Positions 16,381 through 23,967 of a stretch of 45,364 bases of DNA are shown here, one piece after another. Location of the stretch: contig CAJJPX010000009.1 in assembly GCA_905193755.1 (NCBI GenBank), positions 1-45,364 on the forward strand, in the 5' to 3' direction. The notes beneath the pieces were generated by a model. The model made no database searches, was not told the origin of the DNA, and worked only from the letters and a program-made list of their open reading frames with translations. This DNA comes from an uncultured Clostridium sp. Lineage in GTDB: Bacteria > Bacillota_I > Bacilli_A > RF39 > UBA660. A program made the position numbers and the translations under genes. Numbering within the stretch: the first letter of the stretch is position 1; each line of letters begins with the position of its first letter.

Positions 16381-18077
16381 TATTGATTAGCCTCCTTTTT
16401 GTTTCTAATAATCATTTTTATATCGTATTTAAGTTCTCCATTATTATTGATATCTTGTAATGAATTCACATTGTATTTATTATTTTTATAAATTGTAATC
16501 ATTTCTTCTTCAGTAACATAAGTTTCACTTAAATTTTCCCAACTTGCATCGTTAGTTCCTTTTATTTCTTGTAATTTAATTTTTGTTTTTGTTTCGATTT
16601 GTCTTGTTCTACTGTCGCTTGTTTTTGGATTTTTAGTTGTCCAACTTGACCAATCACTCCATTTTGATTTATTTGTTTTTGTTGCGCCTTCGCTTGGAGC
16701 TACTGCTGTGTAATTAGTTGTTTCACTTTCTGTAGCTTTATACCATTTATATGCTGTTGCTTTAGTACTTAAGTCTCTTACAGCATCTTTAACTGGTGCT
16801 TCTACATAGTAAATTTTTTCTCCGCTTGCACTTGATCTTCCTGATGGATAGTATTTTTTAGTTCCTCCAGTTAATTTATACCAATAATAGTAATAAACTG
16901 GTGTTATTGCACGGCATGTTGGTTGTGATGTATCACATTGTTCAAATGTTCTCTTCCATTCACTATATGTAGTACATTTTTCGCCTTTTTTAACTCTTCC
17001 AGCTTCTATGTCTGGTACATCATTATATCCACAAGTATAGAATTCTTCAAATGTATATGGTCTATTGGCATTAGAACCAGTACCACATTTTTCATTAAGT
17101 GAGTAAAGCTTATCAGTTGAAGTACTATATTTACCACAAATATAATAATGATTTGCTTCAGCTGTTCCTGTAACTGTTCTCTTTTCACGATTTAGAATTA
17201 CTGTCTCACCTGGAATATCGTATTCACCTATCGCTTTTTCGCTTGGTATTTTTCTTCCATTTTCAGCTGTTGCCCATTCTACATTTCCACCTGTTATTGT
17301 ATACCACTTATATGCATTATCATTTTTATTATCATGTAAGTTGTAATTACTATTTGGTGCAACTGTGTAGTATTCATTTACATCTTTTGCATTTTTCTTT
17401 TCGCCTTTAGATGTATAGTATGTTTTATCTTGAACAATCCATGTAAACAATTGATCTCTATATCTATAATATTTTGTAGTTGCTAATGTTTTGTAAGAAC
17501 TATACTTAATATCTTCTTTCCATACTTCCTCTACAGGTCCTAAATTTTGGCTTCCTGCTTTCAATCTCTTAGGCATGAATGTAAATCTTACTAAACTTTC
17601 ATCTGGTTTTATATCAGAAATTGTTCCTTCTTTTTCACTGTCGTATTCAGTATCAGAATTCTTGTCTGTACATTTTAACCATGGTGTATATTGTTTAGTA
17701 CCATTTGGTAATATACATACTCTTACATATGTTTCAGAGTTATCACATGTACTAAAGTTTTCAGGGTTAACTAATCCTTTTGAAACTAATGTACTTAACT
17801 CTACTGTGCTGCATTCCCCATTTGCAACAGGAGCTAGGTCTGTATTATTTTCATAGAATTTCTTTCCTGCCTCTAATAGTGTTTTTTCATAATCGAAAGT
17901 TGGTGTTGTTGGTTCATTTGGTTTAATATTTCTTCCAGCACACCCTTTCAAGAATAAAACAATTACTATTATTATTGCCGCAACAATTAAGAATGCGATA
18001 AAAAATCTTTTCTTTCCTGCGCCGCCATTATCATAATCTTTATCTTCGTAGCCATAATCATCATAATTATTTGACAT
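16380..18077 (-). CDS. Single-pass extracellular repeat protein with pilin-like Cys region and TSP1-like Trp motif
   Basis: 565 residues. A short acidic N-terminus leads to one membrane helix (about 25-43). After it comes a segment with ECSTVELSTLVSKGLV, CDNSETYVRVCI and PWLKC, whose Cys pairs and order resemble C-terminal regions of pilin-like proteins in related Firmicutes (inference). Repeats follow, with YKWYTITGG and YYWYKLTGGTKKYY. Near residue 473 comes WSDWSSW, the Trp ladder of thrombospondin type 1 domains, and then TSDSRTRQ. Roughly ten cysteines in the extracellular part suggest disulfides. Start ATG 18077 follows GGAGGAATAGAA. It is first in an operon with the next large gene and has its own promoter. 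Not a gene I recognise. Confidence 0.65.
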   Translation of the reverse strand: MSNNYDDYGYEDKDYDNGGAGKKRFFIAFLIVAAIIIVIVLFLKGCAGRNIKPNEPTTPTFDYEKTLLEAGKKFYENNTDLAPVANGECSTVELSTLVSKGLVNPENFSTCDNSETYVRVCILPNGTKQYTPWLKCTDKNSDTEYDSEKEGTISDIKPDESLVRFTFMPKRLKAGSQNLGPVEEVWKEDIKYSSYKTLATTKYYRYRDQLFTWIVQDKTYYTSKGEKKNAKDVNEYYTVAPNSNYNLHDNKNDNAYKWYTITGGNVEWATAENGRKIPSEKAIGEYDIPGETVILNREKRTVTGTAEANHYYICGKYSTSTDKLYSLNEKCGTGSNANRPYTFEEFYTCGYNDVPDIEAGRVKKGEKCTTYSEWKRTFEQCDTSQPTCRAITPVYYYYWYKLTGGTKKYYPSGRSSASGEKIYYVEAPVKDAVRDLSTKATAYKWYKATESETTNYTAVAPSEGATKTNKSKWSDWSSWTTKNPKTSDSRTRQIETKTKIKLQEIKGTNDASWENLSETYVTEEEMITIYKNNKYNVNSLQDINNNGELKYDIKMIIRNKKEANQ

Positions 18078-18117
18078 TTCTATTCCTCCAATTCCACTTA
18101 TGTCATATACTATAGTT

Positions 18118-18147
18118 ATTTTAGCACAACTATATATTTAAAAACAA
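18118..18147 (-). promoter_or_regulatory. Promoter of the two large surface-protein genes
   Basis: Minus-strand TTGTTT (18142-18147), an 18-nt spacer and an extended -10 TG-C-TAAAAT (hexamer 18118-18123), about 40 nt before the ATG. It is a sigma-A-type promoter, so these genes need not depend on sporulation sigma factors. No strong terminator separates it from sigE. Confidence 0.5.
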
Positions 18148-18180
18148 GTTAAAAATTAAAAAAATATAAAGTTTTGTACT

Positions 18181-18861
18181 CTATATTTTCATAATTGCTT
18201 TTAATTTTTTTATTACTTTCTTTTCTATCCTAGAAATATATGATTGAGATATATTTAATTTTTCAGCTAATTCTTTTTGCGTTAGTTCCTTTTTTCCTGA
18301 AAGTCCGTATCTTAATTCTATTATTTCTTTATCTCTTTCATCTAGTTTTTTTACTTCAGATGCTAACAATATTTTATCATCTTTACATTCTATTGACTTT
18401 TCCACTAAGTCTTCTTCTGTACCAAATATATCTTCTATATGAAGTTCGTTTCCTTCACTATCTAAATTAACTGAATCTTCAAAGCTTACTTCGCTCATTC
18501 TTTTTTTATTTTTTCGTAAGAACATAAGAATTTCATTATCTATACATCTTGATGCATATGTGGCTAATTTTATATTTTTATCCAATTTATATGTCTTTAT
18601 TCCTTTTATTAAGCCAATTGTACCAATTGAAACTAAATCTTCTAAATCATACATGGTGTTATCATATTTTTTAGCAAGAAATACTACTAATCTAAGATTA
18701 TGTTCAATTAATTTATTTCTTGCTTCTAAATCACCTGTGTTACTTTTACGTACTAAATCCTCCTCTATTTCCTTTTTTAAAGGTGGTGGTAATATATCTG
18801 TACTACCAATAAAAAATACTTCTTCTTTTTTAAAAAACTTATTTAATATTTTTTCTAACAT
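18181..18861 (-). CDS. sigE: RNA polymerase sigma-E, mother-cell sigma factor (as pro-protein)
   Basis: 226 residues. The first about 28 residues are a pro-sequence rich in Lys, Phe and Glu (FFKKEEVFFIGSTDILPPPL). The segment FFIGS/LPPPL matches the pro-sigma-E processing region, which SpoIIGA cuts at the septal membrane. Region 2 (NLRLVVFLAKKYDNT, then DLEDLVSIGTIGLIKGI, KLATYASRCIDNEI) and region 4 (ELTQKELAEKLNISQSYISRIE) are complete. It directs early mother-cell genes. It begins immediately after spoIIGA; the two form the spoIIG operon. Confidence 0.93.
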   Translation of the reverse strand: MLEKILNKFFKKEEVFFIGSTDILPPPLKKEIEEDLVRKSNTGDLEARNKLIEHNLRLVVFLAKKYDNTMYDLEDLVSIGTIGLIKGIKTYKLDKNIKLATYASRCIDNEILMFLRKNKKRMSEVSFEDSVNLDSEGNELHIEDIFGTEEDLVEKSIECKDDKILLASEVKKLDERDKEIIELRYGLSGKKELTQKELAEKLNISQSYISRIEKKVIKKLKAIMKI

Positions 18862-19584
18862 TTATTCCTCCATAAGATTATAATTTAATAAACAACTAAA
18901 TCCTTTAAATTTTTTATTTGAAATACCTACTACTATATCTTTTCTTTCTCCTAGTCCATCTATAAATACTTTTTTAGGATTAAAACACTTCATTAATGAT
19001 GAGTTATCTATAGTTTTAAATGGTACTAGAAAATAGTTTTCTTCTATATCCTTATTTATAATAATTACATTTTTATTACTATATGGGTCTTTTAGAGTAT
19101 TACCTGTATCCATATATCCATTTAGATATAGTACTTTCCCGTTTTTTAAGTATATAGTTACTTTATGTCGCAAACTTATTATATTCTTTAGATTATATGC
19201 AAAGTATTTTAATATATTCATAATAATTGGTATTAATAATATATAGTATTGATATTTTATTAGAGATTCAATTTTAAAATAGTATAGAGTTCCTCCTAGA
19301 AAGAAAGAAAACATATAAAAATATATTAGATTTTTGATAAATTCTTTTATATCGTGGTATCCGAAAGCCAATAAGTTCATAATAATACCTATTAATAATT
19401 TAAATAATGTGAGTTCTACGTTATTTAAATTTACAAACAAATATAATAGTGAGATCTCACCAAATACACTAGAAATTATTATTCTTTGTGTTGTTGTATT
19501 TAATTTTAAAATTTTTGAAGTTGTTTTTAGTATTAGGAAATCTATTATAAAATTTAATATTATAAGTTCATCTATATATATCAT
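18862..19584 (-). CDS. spoIIGA: SpoIIGA, membrane aspartic protease that processes pro-sigma-E
   Basis: 240 residues, shorter than the about 309 of the B. subtilis protein. Five membrane helices occupy the first about 130 residues. The cytoplasmic protease part has GYMDTGNTLKDP (Asp159), the retroviral-like aspartic active-site motif (D-T/S-G-N) needed for pro-sigma-E cleavage. A signal from SpoIIR across the septum activates it. AGGTGAT precedes the ATG. It is directly followed by sigE. The C-terminal tail is shorter than usual. Confidence 0.9.
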   Translation of the reverse strand: MIYIDELIILNFIIDFLILKTTSKILKLNTTTQRIIISSVFGEISLLYLFVNLNNVELTLFKLLIGIIMNLLAFGYHDIKEFIKNLIYFYMFSFFLGGTLYYFKIESLIKYQYYILLIPIIMNILKYFAYNLKNIISLRHKVTIYLKNGKVLYLNGYMDTGNTLKDPYSNKNVIIINKDIEENYFLVPFKTIDNSSLMKCFNPKKVFIDGLGERKDIVVGISNKKFKGFSCLLNYNLMEE

Positions 19585-19599
19585 TTTATCACCTGAATT

Positions 19600-19633
19600 A
19601 GTATATAAAAAAAGAAGAGTAAATTTTGTCGAA
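19600..19633 (-). promoter_or_regulatory. spoIIG promoter with Spo0A box and long spacer
   Basis: A perfect Spo0A box, TGTCGAA, lies at 19627-19633 on the plus strand. Read on the minus strand it overlaps the -35-like TCGACA (19627-19632). The -10 TATACT is at 19600-19605, leaving a 21-nt spacer. The B. subtilis spoIIG promoter is known for a 22-bp spacer and Spo0A sites overlapping the -35, so the arrangement is the same type. Confidence 0.7.
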
Positions 19634-19646
19634 TTATTACTCTTCT
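19604..19646 (-). terminator. Terminator after the 284-residue gene, upstream of spoIIGA
   Basis: A 10-bp stem (19613-19622 with 19637-19646), 14-nt loop and a minus-strand T7 run. The stop codon of the upstream gene lies in the stem and the Spo0A box in the loop, so terminator and promoter share the same DNA. Confidence 0.85.
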
Positions 19647-20491
19647 GTTGGTTTTTGTGATTTTTTTAATTTTATTTCTTCTTCTGGCTTAATGTATTTA
19701 TTGTACCTTGTTGGTATTTTTCTTTTTGAGTCTACCATATTATAATCTCTTATAAAGAATCCAAAATCTCTTTGTCTTCTTCTACTTATTTGATATTCTC
19801 CATTTTGAAGTCTTATTATTCTACCTTCTTTATCTCTCTCTACTATTAAGTTCATATATAATTTATATGCAGTGTTTGCCATTTCCATTTTTTCGTATCC
19901 TTGATATCTACATTTGTCTACTATACTCCATAATTCTTCTGTTGATTCTGATACAGCTTTATATGGAGCAAATTCACTTGCTAATGCTTTAAAAAAACTA
20001 TAATCGTTATTTTTGGCATGTGCCATCAAACATTTTTTTATATAATTTTTATCTAAAAATGGTAAATCTCCTTTATATAGAATTGGTAAATATTTAATTC
20101 TTCTTTCATAATTCACTTCATCTGATTTTTTGTCTTTTGCATCTTTGTTTTCAAAATAACAAATGTTGATATCAGGTTCAATGTTCTTTGTTGATAAAGA
20201 GTTTCTAAAATATTCAGTTAATTCCTGTTCTTCAAATCCTTCAGTAAAATGGTCTATATCGCTTATTCCCATTTTCTCTGTAAGTTTATGATACACATGT
20301 ACTATAACAGATATTTTACCGTCTTTTAATTCAGATGTTATATTTCCATAAAAATGTTTATGAGTCTTTCTATTGTTGTATCTTTCAACAGTCTTTAACA
20401 TTTCCTCATATTCTTGTTTTGTCTTATATTCTCTTCTTGCTACTCCTAAATATTCAACTATTGCATATCTTTTTGTTTCTTTTTTTTCCAT
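19637..20491 (-). CDS. Hypothetical protein, 284 residues
   Basis: I do not recognise this protein. It is soluble and strongly charged, with no membrane helix or signal peptide. The N-terminus (RYAIVEYLGVARREYKTKQEYEEML) could be a small alpha/beta unit, followed by a beta-rich part (KDGKISVIVHVYHKL). A helical half with a Tyr/Arg-rich stretch (QISRRRQRDFGFFIRDYNMV) and a Lys-rich tail follow. It is monocistronic between its own promoter (TTGACT-N17-TAGAAT) and a terminator. Adjacency to spoIIGA is probably incidental. Confidence 0.65.
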   Translation of the reverse strand: MEKKETKRYAIVEYLGVARREYKTKQEYEEMLKTVERYNNRKTHKHFYGNITSELKDGKISVIVHVYHKLTEKMGISDIDHFTEGFEEQELTEYFRNSLSTKNIEPDINICYFENKDAKDKKSDEVNYERRIKYLPILYKGDLPFLDKNYIKKCLMAHAKNNDYSFFKALASEFAPYKAVSESTEELWSIVDKCRYQGYEKMEMANTAYKLYMNLIVERDKEGRIIRLQNGEYQISRRRQRDFGFFIRDYNMVDSKRKIPTRYNKYIKPEEEIKLKKSQKPTEE

Positions 20492-20515
20492 ACCTACCCC
20501 TCAACTTTAGTGCTT

Positions 20516-20544
20516 ATTCTACTAAAAAGAACATAAAAAGTCAA
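20516..20544 (-). promoter_or_regulatory. Promoter of the 284-residue gene
   Basis: Minus-strand TTGACT (20539-20544), 17-nt spacer, TAGAAT (20516-20521). It stands back to back with the rpmB promoter; the two -35 elements are 7 nt apart. Confidence 0.65.
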
Positions 20545-20551
20545 ATTTTAC

Positions 20552-20580
20552 TTTACTTAAATGGAAAAGTATGTTAAATT
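20552..20580 (+). promoter_or_regulatory. rpmB promoter
   Basis: TTTACT (20552-20557), 17-nt spacer and TAAATT (20575-20580), preceded by TG-T as an extended -10. Confidence 0.5.
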
Positions 20581-20613
20581 ATATTTGGCTTAAAAAGAGG
20601 AGGCAAGTAAAAA

Positions 20614-20781
20614 ATGGCAAAGAATGTATCAAATAGAAAAAATATGAGTTCACAAAATAGACCTTTTTCATTAAAGGCAACTAAGAAAACTCAAAAAGTT
20701 AATTTACAAACAGTTAAAGTTGATGGTAAAAAAGTTAGAATGTCAACTAAAGAAATTAAATCTGCAAAAAAAAGTAATTAA
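20614..20781 (+). CDS. rpmB: Ribosomal protein bL28 (short form)
   Basis: A 55-residue Lys-rich protein preceded by GAGGAGGCAAG. The order of blocks fits bL28: N-terminal MAKNVSNRKN, then FSLKATKKTQKVNLQTVKV, corresponding to the SHALxATKRxWxxNLQKVRV block, then VRMSTKEIKSAKK for the VSTRALKSGK end. It lacks the N-terminal cysteine found in zinc-type L28 and is a few residues shorter than usual (about 60-63). bL28 sits near the E-site side of the 50S subunit. It is monocistronic, with its own promoter and terminator. Confidence 0.75.
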   Translation: MAKNVSNRKNMSSQNRPFSLKATKKTQKVNLQTVKVDGKKVRMSTKEIKSAKKSN

Positions 20782-20791
20782 TTTAAAAATA

Positions 20792-20820
20792 AAAAGTGGC
20801 TTTTAGGAGTCACTTTTATT
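20792..20820. terminator. Bidirectional terminator between rpmB and murB
   Basis: A 9-bp stem with one G-T pair (20792-20800 with 20809-20817), 8-nt loop and flanking A/T runs. It serves both convergent genes; the murB stop lies in it. Confidence 0.85.
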
Positions 20821-21694
20821 TTATTATTTCTTGTTCTAGAACTAAATCTATATCATAGTTCTTTTTTATTTTGTCTTTTATAAGTTCTATTAGTTTTATT
20901 ATGTCTTCACTTGTTGCATTATTATTATTGATTATAAAGTTAGCGTGTTTTTCACTTATTTTAGCTCCACCTATTTGGTATCCTTTTAAACCCAAGTCGT
21001 CTATTAACTTTCCTGTTGATAAACCTTCTGGATTTCTAAATACACTTCCACATGATGGATAATCAAGTGGTTGAGTTTCTATTCTTTTAAGTGTTCGCTC
21101 TTCAATTGTTTTCTTAATTTCTTCCAAATTTCCTTTTTCAAGCTTAATGTTACATGATAGCACTATTAAATCTTTTCTATGTTTTAATAGTGAGTCTCTA
21201 TAATTAAATTCTAATTCTTTGTTATTAAGTGTTATTACTTCACTATTATCAAGTAGAGTTACATCTTTAATAATATTACTCATTGATGACTTATATGCCC
21301 CTGCATTTCCACAAATAGAACCTCCAACAGTTCCAGGAATACCTGTTGCCCATTCCATTCCAGTATACCCTTTACTTGAAAGTTCGTTTGCTAGTTTATT
21401 AAGCATGTATCCACTTTCTACATTTATATTATTTCCATCTATTTTACATTTATTAAAATTACTTAACTTTATTATAACTCCATTATAATAGCTTGGCAGT
21501 ATAACATTAGAACCATTGCCTAATACAAACCATTTAATTTTATATTTTCTTAATATATTTAAGAGGTTAGTTAGTTCTTCTATAGTACTTGGAAATGCTA
21601 TATATGAACAAGTACATTCTAATTTATATGTATTATAATTTTTTAGATTCTCATTTTCTAAGAATTTACAAACTTTTCCCAGTTCTTCTTTCAT
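20816..21694 (-). CDS. murB: MurB, UDP-N-acetylenolpyruvoylglucosamine reductase
   Basis: 292 residues. It reduces UDP-GlcNAc-enolpyruvate to UDP-MurNAc with FAD and NADPH, the second committed step of peptidoglycan synthesis. FAD-binding motifs: LGNGSNVI and WATGIPGTVGGSICGNAGAY. Active-site motif SCGSVFRNP contains the catalytic Ser, and SEKHANFIIN is the C-terminal substrate-binding block. The length and the missing Tyr loop fit the type II enzyme. It starts at the stop of the upstream 176-residue gene, so the two are coupled. Confidence 0.95.
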   Translation of the reverse strand: MKEELGKVCKFLENENLKNYNTYKLECTCSYIAFPSTIEELTNLLNILRKYKIKWFVLGNGSNVILPSYYNGVIIKLSNFNKCKIDGNNINVESGYMLNKLANELSSKGYTGMEWATGIPGTVGGSICGNAGAYKSSMSNIIKDVTLLDNSEVITLNNKELEFNYRDSLLKHRKDLIVLSCNIKLEKGNLEEIKKTIEERTLKRIETQPLDYPSCGSVFRNPEGLSTGKLIDDLGLKGYQIGGAKISEKHANFIINNNNATSEDIIKLIELIKDKIKKNYDIDLVLEQEIIK

Positions 21695-22224
21695 TATTTT
21701 AAATATTCTTCTATTTTGTCTGCTCCAACGATGTATTTTGAAACCTTTCCATTAGATATCTTTATTAATGTTAAATCATTAATTTTTAAATCGTTATCTT
21801 TCTTTGGATTATTATTTTCTTCTTCACTATTATATTTAGAATTTTCAGGTTTACTCATATCAACTTTGTATGCTCTTAAATCATTATTCTCAGCTAGTGT
21901 ATTTATATAAGGATTTAAATTTTTACTATAGTCGTCAAATAAAACCAAATATTCCTTTTCTGGTCTATTAAATACAGTTCCTATCATAATGTATTCATCA
22001 CTTATCTCAGTTGTACCTTTACTTGGCTTTGTATACCCTTCTTCAAATACACCTAGTTTTTCTAAACCTAATACTCCTAAATATAAAGCTCCAATAAATA
22101 CTAAAACTGAACCTAAGATTATAAAGAATTTCTTGAAACCATCAGTCTCAGTCATACTATAATCTACTTTATTTCTTTCTCTTTTTGGTCTTTTATACTT
22201 GATATTCATATTATTTTTTGCCAT
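21694..22224 (-). CDS. Single-pass membrane protein with a thioredoxin-like outer part
   Basis: 176 residues. A basic N-terminus (KYKRPKRERNK) precedes one membrane helix (about 33-52), so the C-terminal 120 residues are outside. The outer part (EYLVLFDDYSK, LRAYKVDMSK, then LTLIKISNGKVSKYIVGADKIEEYL) has the strand-helix order of a thioredoxin fold but no CxxC, so no redox activity is expected. It is first in an operon with murB. An extended -10 (TG-C-TATAAT, 22246-22251) lies just upstream. Family unknown; an envelope role is suggested by murB. Confidence 0.6.
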   Translation of the reverse strand: MAKNNMNIKYKRPKRERNKVDYSMTETDGFKKFFIILGSVLVFIGALYLGVLGLEKLGVFEEGYTKPSKGTTEISDEYIMIGTVFNRPEKEYLVLFDDYSKNLNPYINTLAENNDLRAYKVDMSKPENSKYNSEEENNNPKKDNDLKINDLTLIKISNGKVSKYIVGADKIEEYLK

Positions 22225-22245
22225 TTTATCACTCTCCGTACTAAA

Positions 22246-22254
22246 ATTATAGCA
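22246..22254 (-). promoter_or_regulatory. Extended -10 promoter of the murB operon
   Basis: Minus-strand TG-C-TATAAT, hexamer at 22246-22251, about 22 nt before the ATG. No convincing -35 is seen. Confidence 0.5.
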
Positions 22255-22282
22255 TATTTATGGGAAATATACTAATAATTTA

Positions 22283-22311
22283 TTGATTTTTAATAAAAAA
22301 TATTATATAAT
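22283..22311 (+). promoter_or_regulatory. rpsD promoter
   Basis: TTGATT (22283-22288), 17-nt spacer, TATAAT (22306-22311). Transcription should begin near 22318, giving a leader of about 150 nt. Confidence 0.8.
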
Positions 22312-22317
22312 TTACTA

Positions 22318-22468
22318 AGTATTTATTTGGCAGTGCCTTAGTAAATTATAATGTGTTTCTTTGAAAAAATATAAGTAACTTCTGCCAAGGCGAAAGTAAT
22401 TAAGAAACTCCCTATAATTTATACGGTGGCCTTTAATACAAATATTTGTAGAAGGAGGAACAAATACT
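22318..22468 (+). promoter_or_regulatory. Structured 5' leader of rpsD (probable S4 autoregulatory element)
   Basis: About 150 untranslated nt with several long-range complementarities: TTGGCAG (22327-22333) with CTGCCAA (22382-22388); GCCTT (22335-22339) with AAGGC (22387-22391), which would compete or form a pseudoknot; GTTTCTT (about 22354) with AAGAAAC (about 22402); AAATTATA (22343-22350) with TATAATTT (22413-22420). GAAGGAGGAA precedes the ATG. In B. subtilis, S4 binds its own mRNA leader to repress translation; function here is by analogy. Confidence 0.65.
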
Positions 22469-23068
22469 ATGTCAAGATATATCGGACCTGCATTTAAAAA
22501 ATCTAGAAGATATGGTTTTTCAACACTTGAAACTGGTAAAGAATTAAGACGTAAACCTACTGCTCCTGGAATTCACGGAACTAGTAGAAAGAAACTTAGT
22601 GAATACGGTGTTCAATTACAAGAAAAACAAAAAGTTAGATTTATGTATGGACTTTCTGAAAAACAATTCAGAAAAACATTTGATGCTGCTGGTAAGATGC
22701 AAGGAATTCATGGTACTAACTTATTAATACTTTTAGAAAGTAGATTAGATAATTTAGTATATAGAATGGGATTTGCTAAAACTAGAAGAGCTGCAAGACA
22801 AATCGTTAATCACGGACATATCTTAGTTGATGGTAAGAAAGTTGATATTCCATCATTCAGAGTTAAAGTTGGTAGTGTTATTTCTGTTAAAGAAAATTCA
22901 CTTGATCATCCAGTAATCAATGAATGTGTTAATATGGATATTAATATTCCTGCTTATGTATCAGTTGATAAAACTAAGAAATGTGGTACTTATGTAAGAT
23001 ATCCAGAACGTGAAGAATTAAATTCTGAAATTAATGATGCATTAATCGTTGAATTCTATAATAGATAG
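22469..23068 (+). CDS. rpsD: Ribosomal protein uS4
   Basis: 199 residues, normal length. Opens MSRYIGPAFKKSRRYGFS and has the S4 RNA-binding domain (LESRLDNLVYRMGFAKTRRAARQIVNHGHILVDGK), followed by the standard C-terminal strands. It lacks the N-terminal zinc cysteines, as expected for the C-minus form. uS4 nucleates 30S assembly on the 5' domain of 16S rRNA and represses its own synthesis in many bacteria. It stands alone, with a long structured leader and a strong terminator. Confidence 0.97.
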   Translation: MSRYIGPAFKKSRRYGFSTLETGKELRRKPTAPGIHGTSRKKLSEYGVQLQEKQKVRFMYGLSEKQFRKTFDAAGKMQGIHGTNLLILLESRLDNLVYRMGFAKTRRAARQIVNHGHILVDGKKVDIPSFRVKVGSVISVKENSLDHPVINECVNMDINIPAYVSVDKTKKCGTYVRYPEREELNSEINDALIVEFYNR

Positions 23069-23074
23069 TAAACT

Positions 23075-23110
23075 AAAAGACTTAAGAGAAAAAATCTTAA
23101 GTCTTTTTTT
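23075..23110. terminator. Bidirectional terminator between rpsD and folD
   Basis: A 13-bp perfect stem (23075-23087 with 23095-23107), 7-nt A-rich loop and a T-run on the plus strand. The convergent folD gene ends at 23109. Confidence 0.92.
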
Positions 23111-23966
23111 ATAGATTTAAATCAAAAATGTCAATTATTCCATTTTGATTTTTATAAGCTTCAAATGTGTTTTTAAGAAGCATTGATACTGTCATAGGTC
23201 CAACTCCTCCTGGAACTGGAGTTAAGTATGCACATACTTCTTCTACGTTTGGATTTACGTCTCCATATAGTTTTCCGTCTATTCTATTAATACCTACATC
23301 TATAATAACAGAATCTTTTTTAACCATAGTTTTATCTATTAGATATTTCTTTCCAACTGCGACTACTAGAATATCTGCGTCTTTAGTGAAACTCTTTAAA
23401 TCTTTTGTTTTACTATGGCACATAGTTACAGTAGCATTTTTATTTAGGAATTCTAGCATTAGCGGTTTACCTACTAAATTACTTCTACCTACGATTACTA
23501 CATACTTTCCTTCTAAATCTATTTTATATTCTTTTAGTATTTCCATTATACCTTTAGGTGTACATGGCATTAAGCATTTTTCATTTTGAATTAGTTTTCC
23601 TGCTTGAGTATTTGTAAGACCATCAACATCTTTTGATGGAGCTATAGTATTAATAATTTTCGAAACATTAAAATTCTTTGGTATAGGTAATTGTATTATA
23701 ATACCATTTATACTTTTATCTTTATTTAATTGTTTTATCTTTTTAATTACAGTTTCTTCTTTTACACAGCTTGCATAATCTAAATGTAAAAAACTCATTC
23801 CTACATATTCGCATGCTTTTCTTTTGTTTTTAACATACACTTCACTTGCAGCATCATCGCCTATTGTGATAACAGCAAGTATTGGTGTTTGAACATATGA
23901 ATTAATGCTTCCTTTTAATTCATCTTTTATCTTGGCACTTAAGCTTTTTCCATCTAATAATATCAT
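23109..23966 (-). CDS. folD: FolD, methylene-THF dehydrogenase / methenyl-THF cyclohydrolase
   Basis: 285 residues from ATG 23966, just after the stop of the upstream gene. Interconverts 5,10-methylene- and 10-formyl-tetrahydrofolate using NADP. The signatures are EVYVKNKRKACEYVGM (catalytic Lys region), NGIIIQLPIP, DVDGLTNTQAGKL, the nucleotide-binding VVIGRSNLVGKPLMLEFL and TPVPGGVGPMT. An alternative start 12 nt upstream lies inside the stop region of the cyclophilin gene; GAGGAA serves as ribosome binding site for 23966. Probably co-transcribed with the cyclophilin gene. Confidence 0.96.
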   Translation of the reverse strand: MILLDGKSLSAKIKDELKGSINSYVQTPILAVITIGDDAASEVYVKNKRKACEYVGMSFLHLDYASCVKEETVIKKIKQLNKDKSINGIIIQLPIPKNFNVSKIINTIAPSKDVDGLTNTQAGKLIQNEKCLMPCTPKGIMEILKEYKIDLEGKYVVIVGRSNLVGKPLMLEFLNKNATVTMCHSKTKDLKSFTKDADILVVAVGKKYLIDKTMVKKDSVIIDVGINRIDGKLYGDVNPNVEEVCAYLTPVPGGVGPMTVSMLLKNTFEAYKNQNGIIDIFDLNL

Positions 23967-23967
23967 T

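Noticed and set aside
22240..22330. T-box or metabolite riboswitch upstream of rpsD
   Set aside because: No T-box sequence, specifier region or terminator/antiterminator pair; the downstream gene fits an S4 leader better.
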